This document shows positions 41,995 through 51,802 of a stretch of 64,000 nt of DNA, piece by piece. Each line of letters opens with the position of its first letter. Positions within the stretch are counted from its first letter, which is position 1. Source of the stretch: an uncultured Bacteroidota bacterium (GTDB taxonomy: Bacteria > Bacteroidota > Bacteroidia > Bacteroidales > P3); the NCBI GenBank assembly GCA_902774845.1, contig CACYJU010000012.1:1-64000 (forward strand), given 5' to 3'. The position numbers and the translations under genes were made by a program. The notes beneath the pieces are model-generated. The model saw only the letters and a list, made by a program, of their open reading frames with translations. It was not told the origin of the DNA and did no database searches.

Positions 41995-43119
41995 ATGAAA
42001 ATACACTATAGCTGTGTAGTTGCAGCATCAATTATATTTTTATTTGTTGCAAGTGCTTGTCATAATAGCAATAACAAGGATCTGGAAGAGACCGGATACA
42101 ACCAAATATCAAACGACACGATAGAGATAGCCGAAGGCTCGAATCTCCTAAAGAAGATAGTGAGCGAGGAGGTTGTGCTAACACCCTACGTCGCGACAAT
42201 CAAAACCACAGGCGTCATCTCTCCCATACCCACGGCGTATGCAGAGATAGCAGCACCTCTACCGGGACGCGTGGTGAAGAGCCATATCCACATCGGACAG
42301 AGCGTGAAGCAAGGCAGCCCGCTGTTCGACATCGCCTCTTCAGAGTTTTCGGAGATAGCGAAAAGCTACATACAATCGCACAGCGAGATGCTACAGGCGG
42401 AACGGACATTGAACCGAGTGAAAGACCTCTATGACAACCATGTAGCGTCGAGCAAAGAACTGGAAGAGGCTCAGACAGCCTACAATATAGCGCGCGAGGA
42501 ATACAACCACGCACAGGCTGTAACGAAAGAGTATCAAATATGCAGCGACAATATGTCGGTGGGCCGCCCAATGACAGTACGCTCACCCATTCACGGCAAG
42601 ATACTGAAGAACGAGATAGTGATAGGAGAATATCTCAAAGAAGACTCGGAGGCCAAAGTGATAATAGCCGACCTAGACAAGGTGTGGCTCAAAGCCAACA
42701 TCAGCGAGAAAGAGGCACCGCTTGTTAACAACATCGAGAGCGTTGACATCAGCACGGTAGCTAACAGCGACAGCGTACTACACGGAAAGATAGTATATGT
42801 AGGCGGAATGCTTGATCCCGAAACACGCACTCTCCAGACAATCATAGAGTGTGACAACCGCAAGGGTGAGCTTATGCCAAACATGTATGCAGACCTGACA
42901 CTTTACACAGCAGAGCAGAATTGCATAATCATCCCAAAAGAAGCTGTGATGCAGAGCAAGGAAGGACGATATGTGATGCGCAAGGTGGACGAACGCCGTT
43001 ACTGCCGAACATACGTAACGGTACAGTCGACATCCGATAGCAAACTTCTGGTGCTCAGCGGATTGAAAACTGGTGACGAAATAATAACCCGAGGGGCGTT
43101 TTATTTAATCAGCAACTAG
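41995..43119 (+). CDS. RND efflux periplasmic adaptor (CzcB/CusB-like), lipoprotein
   Basis: A 374-residue membrane-fusion protein linking inner-membrane pump and outer-membrane channel. A lipobox is seen (LFVASACHNS). The lipoyl/barrel-sandwich halves (AEIAAPLPGRVVKSHIHIGQSVKQGSPLFDI and VRSPIHGKILKNEIVIGEYL) flank a helical hairpin (about 120-175). The beta-barrel part has the typical VGGMLDPETRTLQTIIECDN, then the membrane-proximal domain. It lies between the His-rich protein and the CzcA-like pump, as expected for heavy-metal efflux operons. Confidence 0.93.
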   Translation: MKIHYSCVVAASIIFLFVASACHNSNNKDLEETGYNQISNDTIEIAEGSNLLKKIVSEEVVLTPYVATIKTTGVISPIPTAYAEIAAPLPGRVVKSHIHIGQSVKQGSPLFDIASSEFSEIAKSYIQSHSEMLQAERTLNRVKDLYDNHVASSKELEEAQTAYNIAREEYNHAQAVTKEYQICSDNMSVGRPMTVRSPIHGKILKNEIVIGEYLKEDSEAKVIIADLDKVWLKANISEKEAPLVNNIESVDISTVANSDSVLHGKIVYVGGMLDPETRTLQTIIECDNRKGELMPNMYADLTLYTAEQNCIIIPKEAVMQSKEGRYVMRKVDERRYCRTYVTVQSTSDSKLLVLSGLKTGDEIITRGAFYLISN

Positions 43120-43132
43120 TGATCAATCGTTT

Positions 43133-43153
43133 GAGACCTGATACCTGATATAA
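43133..43153. repeat. Short 7-bp array between adaptor and pump genes
   Basis: Three units: GAGACCT, GATACCT, GATATAA. Too short to be sure, but it fits the 7-bp family. Confidence 0.35.
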
Positions 43154-43179
43154 GTTAGTTTTTTAGCCTTCATCAGACA

Positions 43180-46100
43180 ATGATAAACAAGATAGTAAAC
43201 TGGGCACTCGGGCACAGAGTACTCATGGCGGTTATATTTGGTGCAATGTGTGGCATAGGCATTATAGCGTGGAACGCGCTCTCGATAGATGCCTATCCCG
43301 ACATATCGGACACCACAGTGCAAATAGTGACACAGGTGCCAGGTCTGGCCACCGAAGAGATAGAACAGCAGATAACGATACCGGTGGAACGTGCCGTAGG
43401 CGGCATCCCCGATGTGAACATCATGCGCAGCAAGAACTCGTTTGGCATATCAACGGTCATCCTTGTCTTTGACGATAGGGTGGACGATTACTGGGCGCGT
43501 CAACGAGTCACAGAACGATTAAGCGGATTGGAATTACCCTACGATGCGGTGCCAGAGCTCAATCCGCTGACTGCACCCACAGGAGAGATTTACCGCTATG
43601 TGCTTGAGTGTAACGACGGCAGTCATGACCTGCGTGACCTCACCGACATACATAAATGGACAGTCATTCCATACCTCAGACAGATACAAGGTGTCGCCGA
43701 CGTGAGCAACTATGGGGGCATAACTACACAGTACCAGATAGAGCTCTCGCCTGACAAATTGACAGAGTACGGTATTGCGCTATCCGACGTGGTAGAAAAG
43801 ATAGAAGAGAACAACATCAACGCCGGCGGTAGTCTTCTTTCGGAGGGGAGTCTGAGTTATGTGGTGAGAGGCATAGGTTTGGTAAGCGACCTTGAGACAC
43901 TCGGCAACATTGTTGTAAAAAGCGCAGATGGAATACCTGTATACCTGAGAGACTTAGGCGAACTGAAATATGGCAACCTCGAACGAAAAGGAGTGCTCGG
44001 ATACGTTGATGACGAACACTCGTATGACGATGCCGTAGAGGGTATAGTACAGATGTTACGCGGAGAGAATCCGTCAGACGTGCTGAAGAAAGTGCACAAA
44101 GCGGTAGACGAACTGAACAACGGTATACTGCCACAAGGAGTGGAAATACACCCATTCCTTGACCGCACTTCGCTAGTTGGACAAACCCTCAAGACCGTAA
44201 GCCACACTCTGTTAATAGGAATGATACTGGTCATAGTGATACTCTTCATCTATCTAGGAAACCTGCGAGGAGCCGTGATTGTGGCTATAACCATACCCAT
44301 CTCACTTCTCATAGCCTTCATCTTGATGAAAATCACAGGAATACCAGCAAACCTCCTTTCAATCGGAGCCATTGACTTCGGAATACTTGTGGACGGTTCA
44401 ATCGTTATGATGGAGACGATACTGAAAAAACGCGAGCGGAATCCAAACGACGAACTAACGGTGGACCAAGTAAAGAAACGAGCCAAAGACGTAGCCCGTT
44501 CTATATTCTTCTCAACAATAATTATTATCACGGCGTATATGCCGTTGTTCGCTTTTGAGCATATCGAACGACGACTGTTCACACCAATGGCCTACACGGT
44601 AGGTTACGCCCTGATAGGTGCTTTGCTTACTGCATTGCTGCTCACCCCAACGCTCTCATACGTAGCCTACCATAAACCACGCAAAGTGTACCACAACAAA
44701 TGGCTTGAGAAACTGACCATTTGGTACACCGGGGTTACGGAAAATTTGCTTGACAAGACAAAACTCATTTATTCAATACTAACAGTGACACTTGTGGGAG
44801 CCGTGGCGCTCTCTATAACCGTAGGCAAAGACTTCCTACCCACTCTTGACGAAGGTTCTGTGTGGGTGCAGGTGCAGCTGCCTCCAGGACTTTCGATAGA
44901 GCAGTCAAAACAGATGGCGGATGATTTAAGAGACAAACTGAAAGAGTTTGACGAGACCTCTTACGTCATGACACAGCTCGGACGAGATGACGAAGGAGCC
45001 GAATGTTTCTCGCTCTCGCATATAGAGGCAGGAGTCGGCCTGAAACCCTACAACACGTGGAAGTCGAAGAGAAGCAAAGCCGAATTGGTGGCCGCGATGT
45101 CAGACACGATCAACACAATGCCTGGGTACACCGCAGGATTCTCGCAACCCATCATAGACATGGTGATGGATCAGATAGCAGGCACACACAGCGACTTAGC
45201 GCTAAAGGTCTACTCAGACGACCTAGAAGCTGCACGCACCACCGCTGAAAAAGTAGTAGAGCTACTATCATCCATACCCGGAGCCGGAGACGTGGCCATA
45301 GACCAGGAACCACCGACTCCGCAACTTCAGATATCGGTAGACCGCCAACGTATAGCACAATATGGTCTCAACGTATCGGACGTAACTGACTTAATTGAGA
45401 TAGCCATAGGAGGAAAAGCCGTATCACAGATTTATTCTGGCAGCAAGGTGTATGACATCACTTGCCGTTATGCAGAGAAATACCGAGACACCCCAGAGAA
45501 GATAGCAGCGCTGACGCTTACTACTCAAGACGGAGTGAAGGTGCCACTCTCAGCGGTTGCGACAATCAAGACGTCACTGGGAGCCAGCACCATTATGCGA
45601 GAGATGAGCCGACGCTATACGCTCGTACGCCTCAATTTGAGAGGTTCAGACCTCACCACATTCGTAAACGAAGCCAACCGACTGATTGAAAAAAACATCG
45701 ACTACAACCACGAGACAGTACATCTGCAATGGGCTGGACAGTTTGACAACCGCAACAGAGCCTTCAGTCGACTTGCACTCGTGATACCGCTCACACTGAT
45801 AGTGATGTTCATCCTGCTCATACTGGCCTTCGGTAAGGTTCGACAGGCTGCGTTGCTGATGTCGGTAGTGCCACTCGCGCTCTTCGGAGGCATGCTGGCG
45901 CTGAACATACGGGGGATGACGCTCAACGTGTCCTCGGCAGTGGGATTTATAGCCCTAATCGGAGTTGCCATCCAGAACGGAGTCATAATGATAACGCACA
46001 TCAACAACCTTCGCGCGGAAGGCAAAGAGCTGAGGGCTGCCGTAGTGTCTGGTGCCGCACACCGCATGAGGCCCGTATTACTTACAGCATCGGTGGCCGT

Positions 46101-46260
46101 ACTTGGACTGTTTCCGGCATCCATATCCACTGGTATAGGCAGCGACGTGCAACGCCCACTTGCAACAGTGATAGTCTACGGATTACTCTTTGCCACCGTG
46201 ATAACACTTTTTATCCTACCCACGATATATTATTTGATTGAGAAGAGAAAAAACAAATAG
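43180..46260 (+). CDS. czcA: Heavy-metal efflux RND pump (CzcA-like)
   Basis: A 1,026-residue inner-membrane RND transporter with 12 expected transmembrane segments and two large periplasmic loops. The TM4 motif DFGILVDGSIVMMET (D399, D405, E412) is of the divalent-cation HME type (Zn, Co, Cd) rather than the CusA Cu/Ag type. Other signs: DISDTTVQIVTQVPGLATEEIEQQIT, VTQVPG and GKDFLPTLDEGSVWVQVQLPPG. It forms a tripartite pump with the adaptor upstream and the TolC-like protein downstream. The exact metal is inferred from TM4 only. Confidence 0.94.
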   Translation: MINKIVNWALGHRVLMAVIFGAMCGIGIIAWNALSIDAYPDISDTTVQIVTQVPGLATEEIEQQITIPVERAVGGIPDVNIMRSKNSFGISTVILVFDDRVDDYWARQRVTERLSGLELPYDAVPELNPLTAPTGEIYRYVLECNDGSHDLRDLTDIHKWTVIPYLRQIQGVADVSNYGGITTQYQIELSPDKLTEYGIALSDVVEKIEENNINAGGSLLSEGSLSYVVRGIGLVSDLETLGNIVVKSADGIPVYLRDLGELKYGNLERKGVLGYVDDEHSYDDAVEGIVQMLRGENPSDVLKKVHKAVDELNNGILPQGVEIHPFLDRTSLVGQTLKTVSHTLLIGMILVIVILFIYLGNLRGAVIVAITIPISLLIAFILMKITGIPANLLSIGAIDFGILVDGSIVMMETILKKRERNPNDELTVDQVKKRAKDVARSIFFSTIIIITAYMPLFAFEHIERRLFTPMAYTVGYALIGALLTALLLTPTLSYVAYHKPRKVYHNKWLEKLTIWYTGVTENLLDKTKLIYSILTVTLVGAVALSITVGKDFLPTLDEGSVWVQVQLPPGLSIEQSKQMADDLRDKLKEFDETSYVMTQLGRDDEGAECFSLSHIEAGVGLKPYNTWKSKRSKAELVAAMSDTINTMPGYTAGFSQPIIDMVMDQIAGTHSDLALKVYSDDLEAARTTAEKVVELLSSIPGAGDVAIDQEPPTPQLQISVDRQRIAQYGLNVSDVTDLIEIAIGGKAVSQIYSGSKVYDITCRYAEKYRDTPEKIAALTLTTQDGVKVPLSAVATIKTSLGASTIMREMSRRYTLVRLNLRGSDLTTFVNEANRLIEKNIDYNHETVHLQWAGQFDNRNRAFSRLALVIPLTLIVMFILLILAFGKVRQAALLMSVVPLALFGGMLALNIRGMTLNVSSAVGFIALIGVAIQNGVIMITHINNLRAEGKELRAAVVSGAAHRMRPVLLTASVAVLGLFPASISTGIGSDVQRPLATVIVYGLLFATVITLFILPTIYYLIEKRKNK

Positions 46261-46264
46261 TACA

Positions 46265-47521
46265 ATGAAAAAAATCCTGACAATCATCATAACATTCATC
46301 ATCGGCTTTGATTTCTCACATTGTCAAACGCTAACCTACCAGGCGTTCATAGACTCTGTGGTAGCCAACAATCAGGGTTATAGGGCCGAACAGCTCAACG
46401 TCCCCATAAGCGAAGCTCAGCTCAAGGCATCACGCTCGATACAAAACCCCTCACTCTCTGTAGAATACGGCAACAACAGCGACTGGGGAATTCAGATGGG
46501 GCAATCGCTCGACATAGGCATAACCCAGCCCGTAACGTTCGGTGTGGTTGCTGCCCGAAAGAAGGTGGCCAAGAACGAGATGGCTATAGCCTCAAGCAAT
46601 CTTGACGACTACCTGCTCAACCTCAAAGCAGAAGCAACCGAAAGCTTTATTGACGCACTTCAGGCACGCGAGTTGTCGGACATTGCCAGCCAGACGTTTG
46701 AGAATATGCATCGCCTTGCCACGGGAGACAGCCTGCGTTTCGTTAAAGGCGACATTTCGGAACTGGATATGTTACAAACCCGCATAGAGGCGAAGATGGC
46801 ACAACAAGAATATCTCGACGCACAATCTGCCTACCACAATGCCTTAGTCACTTTGGACCTTTATGCTGGGCAGCCACACCATGGCAGCAAAGCAATCAAC
46901 GGACATCTCTCCAATCCAAACATAGACTACACTCTTGAAGAGTTGACCAACATTGCTTTACAATATCGGCCAGACCTCCAAAGTGCCCACAGGTCGGTGT
47001 CTCTTGCCGAAAGCCAAGCCAAGCTCACACGTAGAGAACGGATTCCCGAAGCCGAATTATCCCTCGGCATCTCTCTTAACTCAAAAGTGCGGAACGAAGA
47101 GGCTCCGGCGCCAGAATTCATCGGCTACACAGCTGGGTTGTCGGTCCCCCTGCCTTTTTCGAATGCTAACAAAGGTAATATCCGAACATCCCAGCTGACG
47201 GTACAACAATCACAACTACAAGCCGATGCGCTAGAAAAACAGATATTATCAGAAATCATTCAGGCATATAACAACTACCAAATAGCGAAGCACAACGCTA
47301 ACACCTACTCGAATGAACTGGTTAGCGACGCCGAAACAATCTTGAACGGTCGACTCTATGCCTATCAAAGAGGCGAGACCTCACTCATAGAGGTACTTTC
47401 TGCGCAAGAGACATACAACCAAGTGAGGAAAAGCCACACCGAGGCATTGCACCAATGTATGACCGCCTGGGTGGAACTTCAGAAAGCCACAGGACGTCTT
47501 GAAATTGTGATCAAAGACTAA
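46265..47521 (+). CDS. TolC-family outer-membrane efflux protein (CzcC-like)
   Basis: A 418-residue protein with a signal peptide (IITFIIGFDFSHCQ). The two repeats of the OEP fold show long helical stretches (AEATESFIDALQARELSDIASQTF; QAYNNYQIAKHNANTYSNEL) and the closing ETSLIEVLSAQETYNQVRKSHTEALH typical of CzcC. It starts 5 bases after the pump stop and completes the tripartite metal efflux system. The ATG at 46265 (MKKILTIII) is chosen over an in-frame codon in the end of the pump gene. Confidence 0.92.
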   Translation: MKKILTIIITFIIGFDFSHCQTLTYQAFIDSVVANNQGYRAEQLNVPISEAQLKASRSIQNPSLSVEYGNNSDWGIQMGQSLDIGITQPVTFGVVAARKKVAKNEMAIASSNLDDYLLNLKAEATESFIDALQARELSDIASQTFENMHRLATGDSLRFVKGDISELDMLQTRIEAKMAQQEYLDAQSAYHNALVTLDLYAGQPHHGSKAINGHLSNPNIDYTLEELTNIALQYRPDLQSAHRSVSLAESQAKLTRRERIPEAELSLGISLNSKVRNEEAPAPEFIGYTAGLSVPLPFSNANKGNIRTSQLTVQQSQLQADALEKQILSEIIQAYNNYQIAKHNANTYSNELVSDAETILNGRLYAYQRGETSLIEVLSAQETYNQVRKSHTEALHQCMTAWVELQKATGRLEIVIKD

Positions 47522-47549
47522 GGTTATCTGCTAATTTGTCTCATTTTTG

Positions 47550-47557
47550 TATCTTTG
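47550..47557 (+). promoter_or_regulatory. -7 box upstream of the deacetylase-like gene
   Basis: TATCTTTG, 24 bases before the ATG at 47581. Confidence 0.5.
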
Positions 47558-47580
47558 CAGCGTCAAAACGCTGTAACAGA

Positions 47581-48897
47581 ATGCTCATTATCTACACACC
47601 CAAAATCACCAACCGACTCGGATACACGTTCAACGTGATATTCAGGTTGATGTTGCACACCGAATTCTCGCTGACCACCGATGTGGCCACATACGAGAAT
47701 CACAATGGAGAGAAGCTCTGTTACGGACACGAACGGAAATCAAAGGAAGGAGCTTTTATCAAGGCTGTGAACCTGTTGTTTGAGACCAATATCACAGAGC
47801 AGGAACTTAGGCCATTCAGAGAAGGAGACGAGGCACGCCTTTTCCCAACCTACGGAAACGAGTCGGACATGAGTTTCGACCCGTTTGCAGCAGCATTCTA
47901 TCTTCTCAGCCGATACGAGGAATACCTACCACACAGAACCGATGAACATGGTCGGTTTCTGGCACAGGAAAGCATAGCATTCAGGGAGGGGTTTATAGAG
48001 TGCGCCATAGTTGACCGCTGGGCAAGACATATAAGAGAAGTGATAGGGAGATACTACCCAGAACAAAAATTTCCAGAGAGAAAATATGAATTCGAGGAGA
48101 CTGTAGATATCGATGCAGCATATTGCTACAAACACAAAGGTCTGGGTCGCTCCCTGATGGGGATAGCGAGAGATTTGATAAAAGAGCGGGAACCAGGTGA
48201 GCTGAAAGAACGACTGAAAGTGTTGAGCGGCAAGAAGGACGACCCCTTCGACACATTCGATTACATACTGTCGCACAAACGAGCACACAGAGATTTGAAA
48301 CTAGTGTTCTTCGTCTTGCTGGGCGACTATGGCCTGTACGACAAACCGATTTCATACCACAACAATGAATTTCAGGAATTACTGAAACACCTGTGCGATC
48401 ATGCGAAGATGGGCATACACCCATCGTATAACGCGCTGAACACACCACATCTCATAGATGTAGAGATGAAGAGGCTGTCGGAAATCCTGCATCGACGGAT
48501 AGTGCGAAGTCGATTCCATTTTCTAAGACTACAATTCCCCAACTCGTACAGGTCACTCCTAAAAGCGGGCATAAAACACGACTACACAATGGGTTACGCC
48601 GACACCATAGGCTATAGAGCGGGCACCGCCACTCCCTATCCATTCTATGACCTCAGCCGAGATGAAGAGACACAACTGACCATACATCCGTTCATACTTA
48701 TGGACACCACCCTGCAGCAGTACATGAAACTCAACCAAGATGAGGCTATAAGCGCAATAAAGAGATGCATCGACGAGGCTCGAGAGGTGGGTGGCACGTT
48801 CAGTTGTATCTGGCACAATCAACATCTTTGCGACAAATATGGATGGGCAGGATGGCGAAAAGTATATGAAGAAATGATTGAATACGGAACACGGTGA
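47581..48897 (+). CDS. Polysaccharide-deacetylase-like protein (NodB fold with DUF7033-type N-terminus)
   Basis: A 438-residue cytosolic-looking protein. The N-terminal part (LIIYTPKITNRLGYTFNVIFRLML; DPFAAAFYLLSRYEEYLPH) is the region found in front of NodB-like domains in Bacteroidales. The deacetylase-like part starts at FEETVDIDAAYCYKHKG (TVDID metal motif) and includes AKMGIHPSYNA and FRLQFPNSYRSLLKAGIKHDYTMGYADTIGYRAGTATPYPFYDL. It lies just before the Kdo phosphatase gene, so an envelope or lipopolysaccharide role is plausible. The substrate is unknown. Confidence 0.85.
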   Translation: MLIIYTPKITNRLGYTFNVIFRLMLHTEFSLTTDVATYENHNGEKLCYGHERKSKEGAFIKAVNLLFETNITEQELRPFREGDEARLFPTYGNESDMSFDPFAAAFYLLSRYEEYLPHRTDEHGRFLAQESIAFREGFIECAIVDRWARHIREVIGRYYPEQKFPERKYEFEETVDIDAAYCYKHKGLGRSLMGIARDLIKEREPGELKERLKVLSGKKDDPFDTFDYILSHKRAHRDLKLVFFVLLGDYGLYDKPISYHNNEFQELLKHLCDHAKMGIHPSYNALNTPHLIDVEMKRLSEILHRRIVRSRFHFLRLQFPNSYRSLLKAGIKHDYTMGYADTIGYRAGTATPYPFYDLSRDEETQLTIHPFILMDTTLQQYMKLNQDEAISAIKRCIDEAREVGGTFSCIWHNQHLCDKYGWAGWRKVYEEMIEYGTR

Positions 48898-48927
48898 AGG
48901 AGAGGTCTAACTAATACACACTATGGA

Positions 48928-49446
48928 ATGAATTACAAAACCAAATTGCACGAAATAAAAGCATTCGTTTTCGACTTTGACGGGGTGATGACAGACGGGT
49001 CGGTATGGATGTACGCTGACAAAGAAACCGTCAGAGCTGGAAATATCAAAGACGGATATGCCATACAGTATGCCATAAAAAAAGGGTATATCGTGACTGT
49101 TATTTCTGGTGCGACATCGCTGAGCATCGACAATCGTATGGAGTCGTTGGGGGCAACCAAAATATACACCGGTGCTGCCAACAAGCTAGAGGTTTACAAA
49201 CAATTCCTAAAAGACAACGAGTTAAAACCCAACCAAGTACTTTACATGGGCGACGACATCCCCGACTATGAGATAATGAAAGAGGCGGGGGTTAGCTGCT
49301 GTCCGGCAGATGCAGCAATCGAAATAAAAGAAATCGCAGACTACATATCGTCGTACGATGGCGGACACGGTTGTGTTAGGGATGTGATAGAACAAACATT
49401 ACGGCTGCACGGCAACTGGTTCCACCCCGATGCGGTGAACTGGTAG
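48928..49446 (+). CDS. kdsC: 3-deoxy-D-manno-octulosonate 8-phosphate phosphatase
   Basis: A 172-residue HAD phosphatase that removes phosphate from Kdo-8-P in lipopolysaccharide core synthesis. HAD motif I is FDFDGVMTDG, motif II is in VISGATS, and motif IV is MGDDIPDYEIM. The C-terminal NWFHPDAVNW is near the usual length for KdsC. It follows the deacetylase-like gene by 30 bases and is followed by the RlpA-like gene. Confidence in the family is high; the tetrameric KdsC assignment is from sequence pattern. Confidence 0.92.
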   Translation: MNYKTKLHEIKAFVFDFDGVMTDGSVWMYADKETVRAGNIKDGYAIQYAIKKGYIVTVISGATSLSIDNRMESLGATKIYTGAANKLEVYKQFLKDNELKPNQVLYMGDDIPDYEIMKEAGVSCCPADAAIEIKEIADYISSYDGGHGCVRDVIEQTLRLHGNWFHPDAVNW

Positions 49447-49473
49447 ACCCTCTATAACAATGAAGTTTTAGAA

Positions 49474-50358
49474 TTGAATAACACACACAAATATAATCGG
49501 CATTGGAGAACAGCCTGGCGGCTGCTAATCGTGATAATGACGTCTTTGTCAACGTCAACTATCAAGGCTCAGAGTTTCTCGCCAGATGACACCGTGACGG
49601 AATACAACGCCACCGCCACCTACTATGCCGACAAATTCGTTGGCAGGAAGACATCTAGCGGCGAAATATTCACCCAAGACAAATACACAGCTGCCCACCA
49701 TTCGATAAAATTTGGAACATTGGTGCTCGTGACCAACCCAAAGAACGGAAAGCAGGTGATTGTGAAAGTGAATGACAGATGTCCTCGACACGGAGTAATC
49801 GACCTTACCCGCAAAGGCATTGGAGCCATCGGCATCAAAGGCTCTGGCAAGGTAACTTTCAGATTATTACCAAAATCATACCAGTACATCTGGGAGCATC
49901 AGGACGAACTCAAAGACCCCGAAACAGGTCTGCAAATACCCAACATTGGAATAAATACTGGGATTGTGCCGATTGACAATTTACCAGAAAAAGAAAACAA
50001 AAACGAGGCACCCAAAAACCAGAAAAACCCCACCCCTACTGCTGAGAAGCAACCGGCACCAAAACAACAGACAGCAAAGCAACCATCGACAACGAGCAGC
50101 ACAGCCCCAGTTGTAAAGAAAGACCCAAGAGCAAAATATGACATCTTGCTTGAGATTGGAGTTCCTCGGTCACAAGCCGAAAGGAAAATCAACAAACTAC
50201 CAATGCACCTGAGAGAAAATGCCCAGCTGCAACCCGACCAGGCAACAGGCAAACTGAAACTTGTATTGGTACTATCGACAACAGAAAAAAGAGCGCTTGC
50301 TATACAGAAGGGCATACGAAAAAAATTCCCGAACTGCCAATTGGTGGCCATCGATTGA
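49474..50358 (+). CDS. RlpA-like septal protein with DPBB and SPOR-like domains
   Basis: A 294-residue exported protein. A hydrophobic leader (WRLLIVIMTSLSTSTIKAQ) is followed by a double-psi beta-barrel: ATYYADKFVGRKTSSGEIF, AAHHSIKFGTLVLVTNPKNGKQVIVKVNDRCPRHGVIDLTRKG. A Pro/Lys/Gln/Thr-rich linker (about 165-215) leads to a C-terminal SPOR-like domain (YDILLEIGVPRSQAERKINKLP). RlpA proteins act on peptidoglycan at the septum; SPOR binds denuded glycan. The start is a TTG at 49474; the later GTG/ATG would break the signal peptide. Confidence 0.88.
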   Translation: MNNTHKYNRHWRTAWRLLIVIMTSLSTSTIKAQSFSPDDTVTEYNATATYYADKFVGRKTSSGEIFTQDKYTAAHHSIKFGTLVLVTNPKNGKQVIVKVNDRCPRHGVIDLTRKGIGAIGIKGSGKVTFRLLPKSYQYIWEHQDELKDPETGLQIPNIGINTGIVPIDNLPEKENKNEAPKNQKNPTPTAEKQPAPKQQTAKQPSTTSSTAPVVKKDPRAKYDILLEIGVPRSQAERKINKLPMHLRENAQLQPDQATGKLKLVLVLSTTEKRALAIQKGIRKKFPNCQLVAID

Positions 50359-50476
50359 GTGTTAAAAAAACGGCTAAGAGCGGCAAAAACGCAAAAAGTA
50401 TTAATATAATAACATATTTAAATACTTAGAGTTCAGTCTTTTAACAAAGATTAATAGTTTTTTTAGCAAAAAATCA

Positions 50477-50506
50477 TTGTTTTACAAATATTTATTGTTA
50501 TCTTTG
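50477..50506 (+). promoter_or_regulatory. Promoter of the type IX secretion operon
   Basis: TTG (50477-50479), a 19-base spacer and TATCTTTG (50499-50506), followed by a leader of about 75 nt to the porP start. Confidence 0.65.
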
Positions 50507-50590
50507 CACATTCAAAAAGTTGTAGACTTTTTTGAAGTATTTGTGTATAGATATCCAACACTCACCTGACGCACAATTAACACAAACGAC

Positions 50591-51619
50591 GTGAAGAGCA
50601 GCCTAACAAAAATCATAACGATAGCCATATTCCTCATTGGCGTGTCATATACAGCGTCGGCCCAACAAGAGGCTCAGTTTACGCAATACATGTTCAACCG
50701 ACTATCGTACAACCCAGCTTATGCGGGAAGTTCTGGCTCAATATGCGCAATGCTGCTCTATCGCAATCAATGGCTGGGACTGAAACTTGACAAACCCGTT
50801 GCCAGCGATCAGTATCGTGCTGGATCAACCCCATCTGACTACCTTTTCTCGTTCGATATGCCTGTAAAGTTCCTGCACGGCGGTATTGGATTGACAGTAT
50901 ATGCCGAGACCATCGGATACAACAGAGCAATATCGGCCAGCATCGACTACGCGTTCAGAATGTACTGGGGTCCTGGTAACCTGGCCGCCGCCATAGAGGC
51001 CAACCTGTTCAACAGCACTCTTGATTATTCACAGCTTGTCGGCTCAGACGACTTTACCGGAAACTATTATGAGCCCGTTCAGTCGGCTGGCGATCCTCTG
51101 CTTGCTCAGAGCGACAAGCAGTCTGACTTCCTGTTTGACATCTCCACCGGTTTGTACTATCAAGTACCCGGAACCTTCTATGTTGGACTCTCTGCAAAGA
51201 ACCTTCTGGCATCAAAGAGTGAGACTTTGAACTACCAGAACTCGAGAGTATTCTACCTGCATGGTGGCTACGATTTTGTCTTCCCGTCGAACCCATCGTT
51301 CAAGCTGAAACCCTCGGCATTGGTAAAGACCGCCAACTTTTCAGTGTTCCAGGCTGACATTTCGTGTCTGTTGGACTATCAGAACACGGTTTGGGGCGGT
51401 GTGAGCTACCGCGTTTTCGACGCCGTTTCCATCTTGGCTGGTGTGCAGTGGAACAAGTTGAGAGTAGGTTTGGCCTACGACATCACTACCACCCGTCTAG
51501 GAACGTTCAAATCAGGACGCAGCGCCGGCTCTATTGAGATTTACCTAAAATACTGCTTCAAAGTTATAATACCTCAGAAGAAGCCGTCAGTATATCGCAA
51601 TACACGTTATCTGCTCTAA
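50591..51619 (+). CDS. porP: PorP/SprF-family type IX secretion outer-membrane protein
   Basis: A 342-residue protein with a signal peptide (FLIGVSYTASAQ) and the family start QQEAQFTQYMFNRLSYNPAYAGSSG. The remainder is an outer-membrane beta-barrel pattern of alternating aromatic strands. PorP/SprF proteins help assemble or anchor type IX components and often act with specific surface cargo. The start codon is GTG at 50591. It heads the gld cluster and is preceded by a two-element promoter. Confidence 0.92.
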   Translation: MKSSLTKIITIAIFLIGVSYTASAQQEAQFTQYMFNRLSYNPAYAGSSGSICAMLLYRNQWLGLKLDKPVASDQYRAGSTPSDYLFSFDMPVKFLHGGIGLTVYAETIGYNRAISASIDYAFRMYWGPGNLAAAIEANLFNSTLDYSQLVGSDDFTGNYYEPVQSAGDPLLAQSDKQSDFLFDISTGLYYQVPGTFYVGLSAKNLLASKSETLNYQNSRVFYLHGGYDFVFPSNPSFKLKPSALVKTANFSVFQADISCLLDYQNTVWGGVSYRVFDAVSILAGVQWNKLRVGLAYDITTTRLGTFKSGRSAGSIEIYLKYCFKVIIPQKKPSVYRNTRYLL

Positions 51620-51802
51620 CTTTTCAAACACTAAAAACACTCGCATCTGTATTTAACAAAAAATTAAAGAAACTGTTAAAGGATACTAAAAGAAACGCCT
51701 GTCAGTAACATTTTTAACAATCTGACGTTAAAACCTAAGAAAAACAGTGACGAAAGTCCACTCTTGCAGAAACAATCATTGAAAATAATAAAGAAAGACA
51801 AT

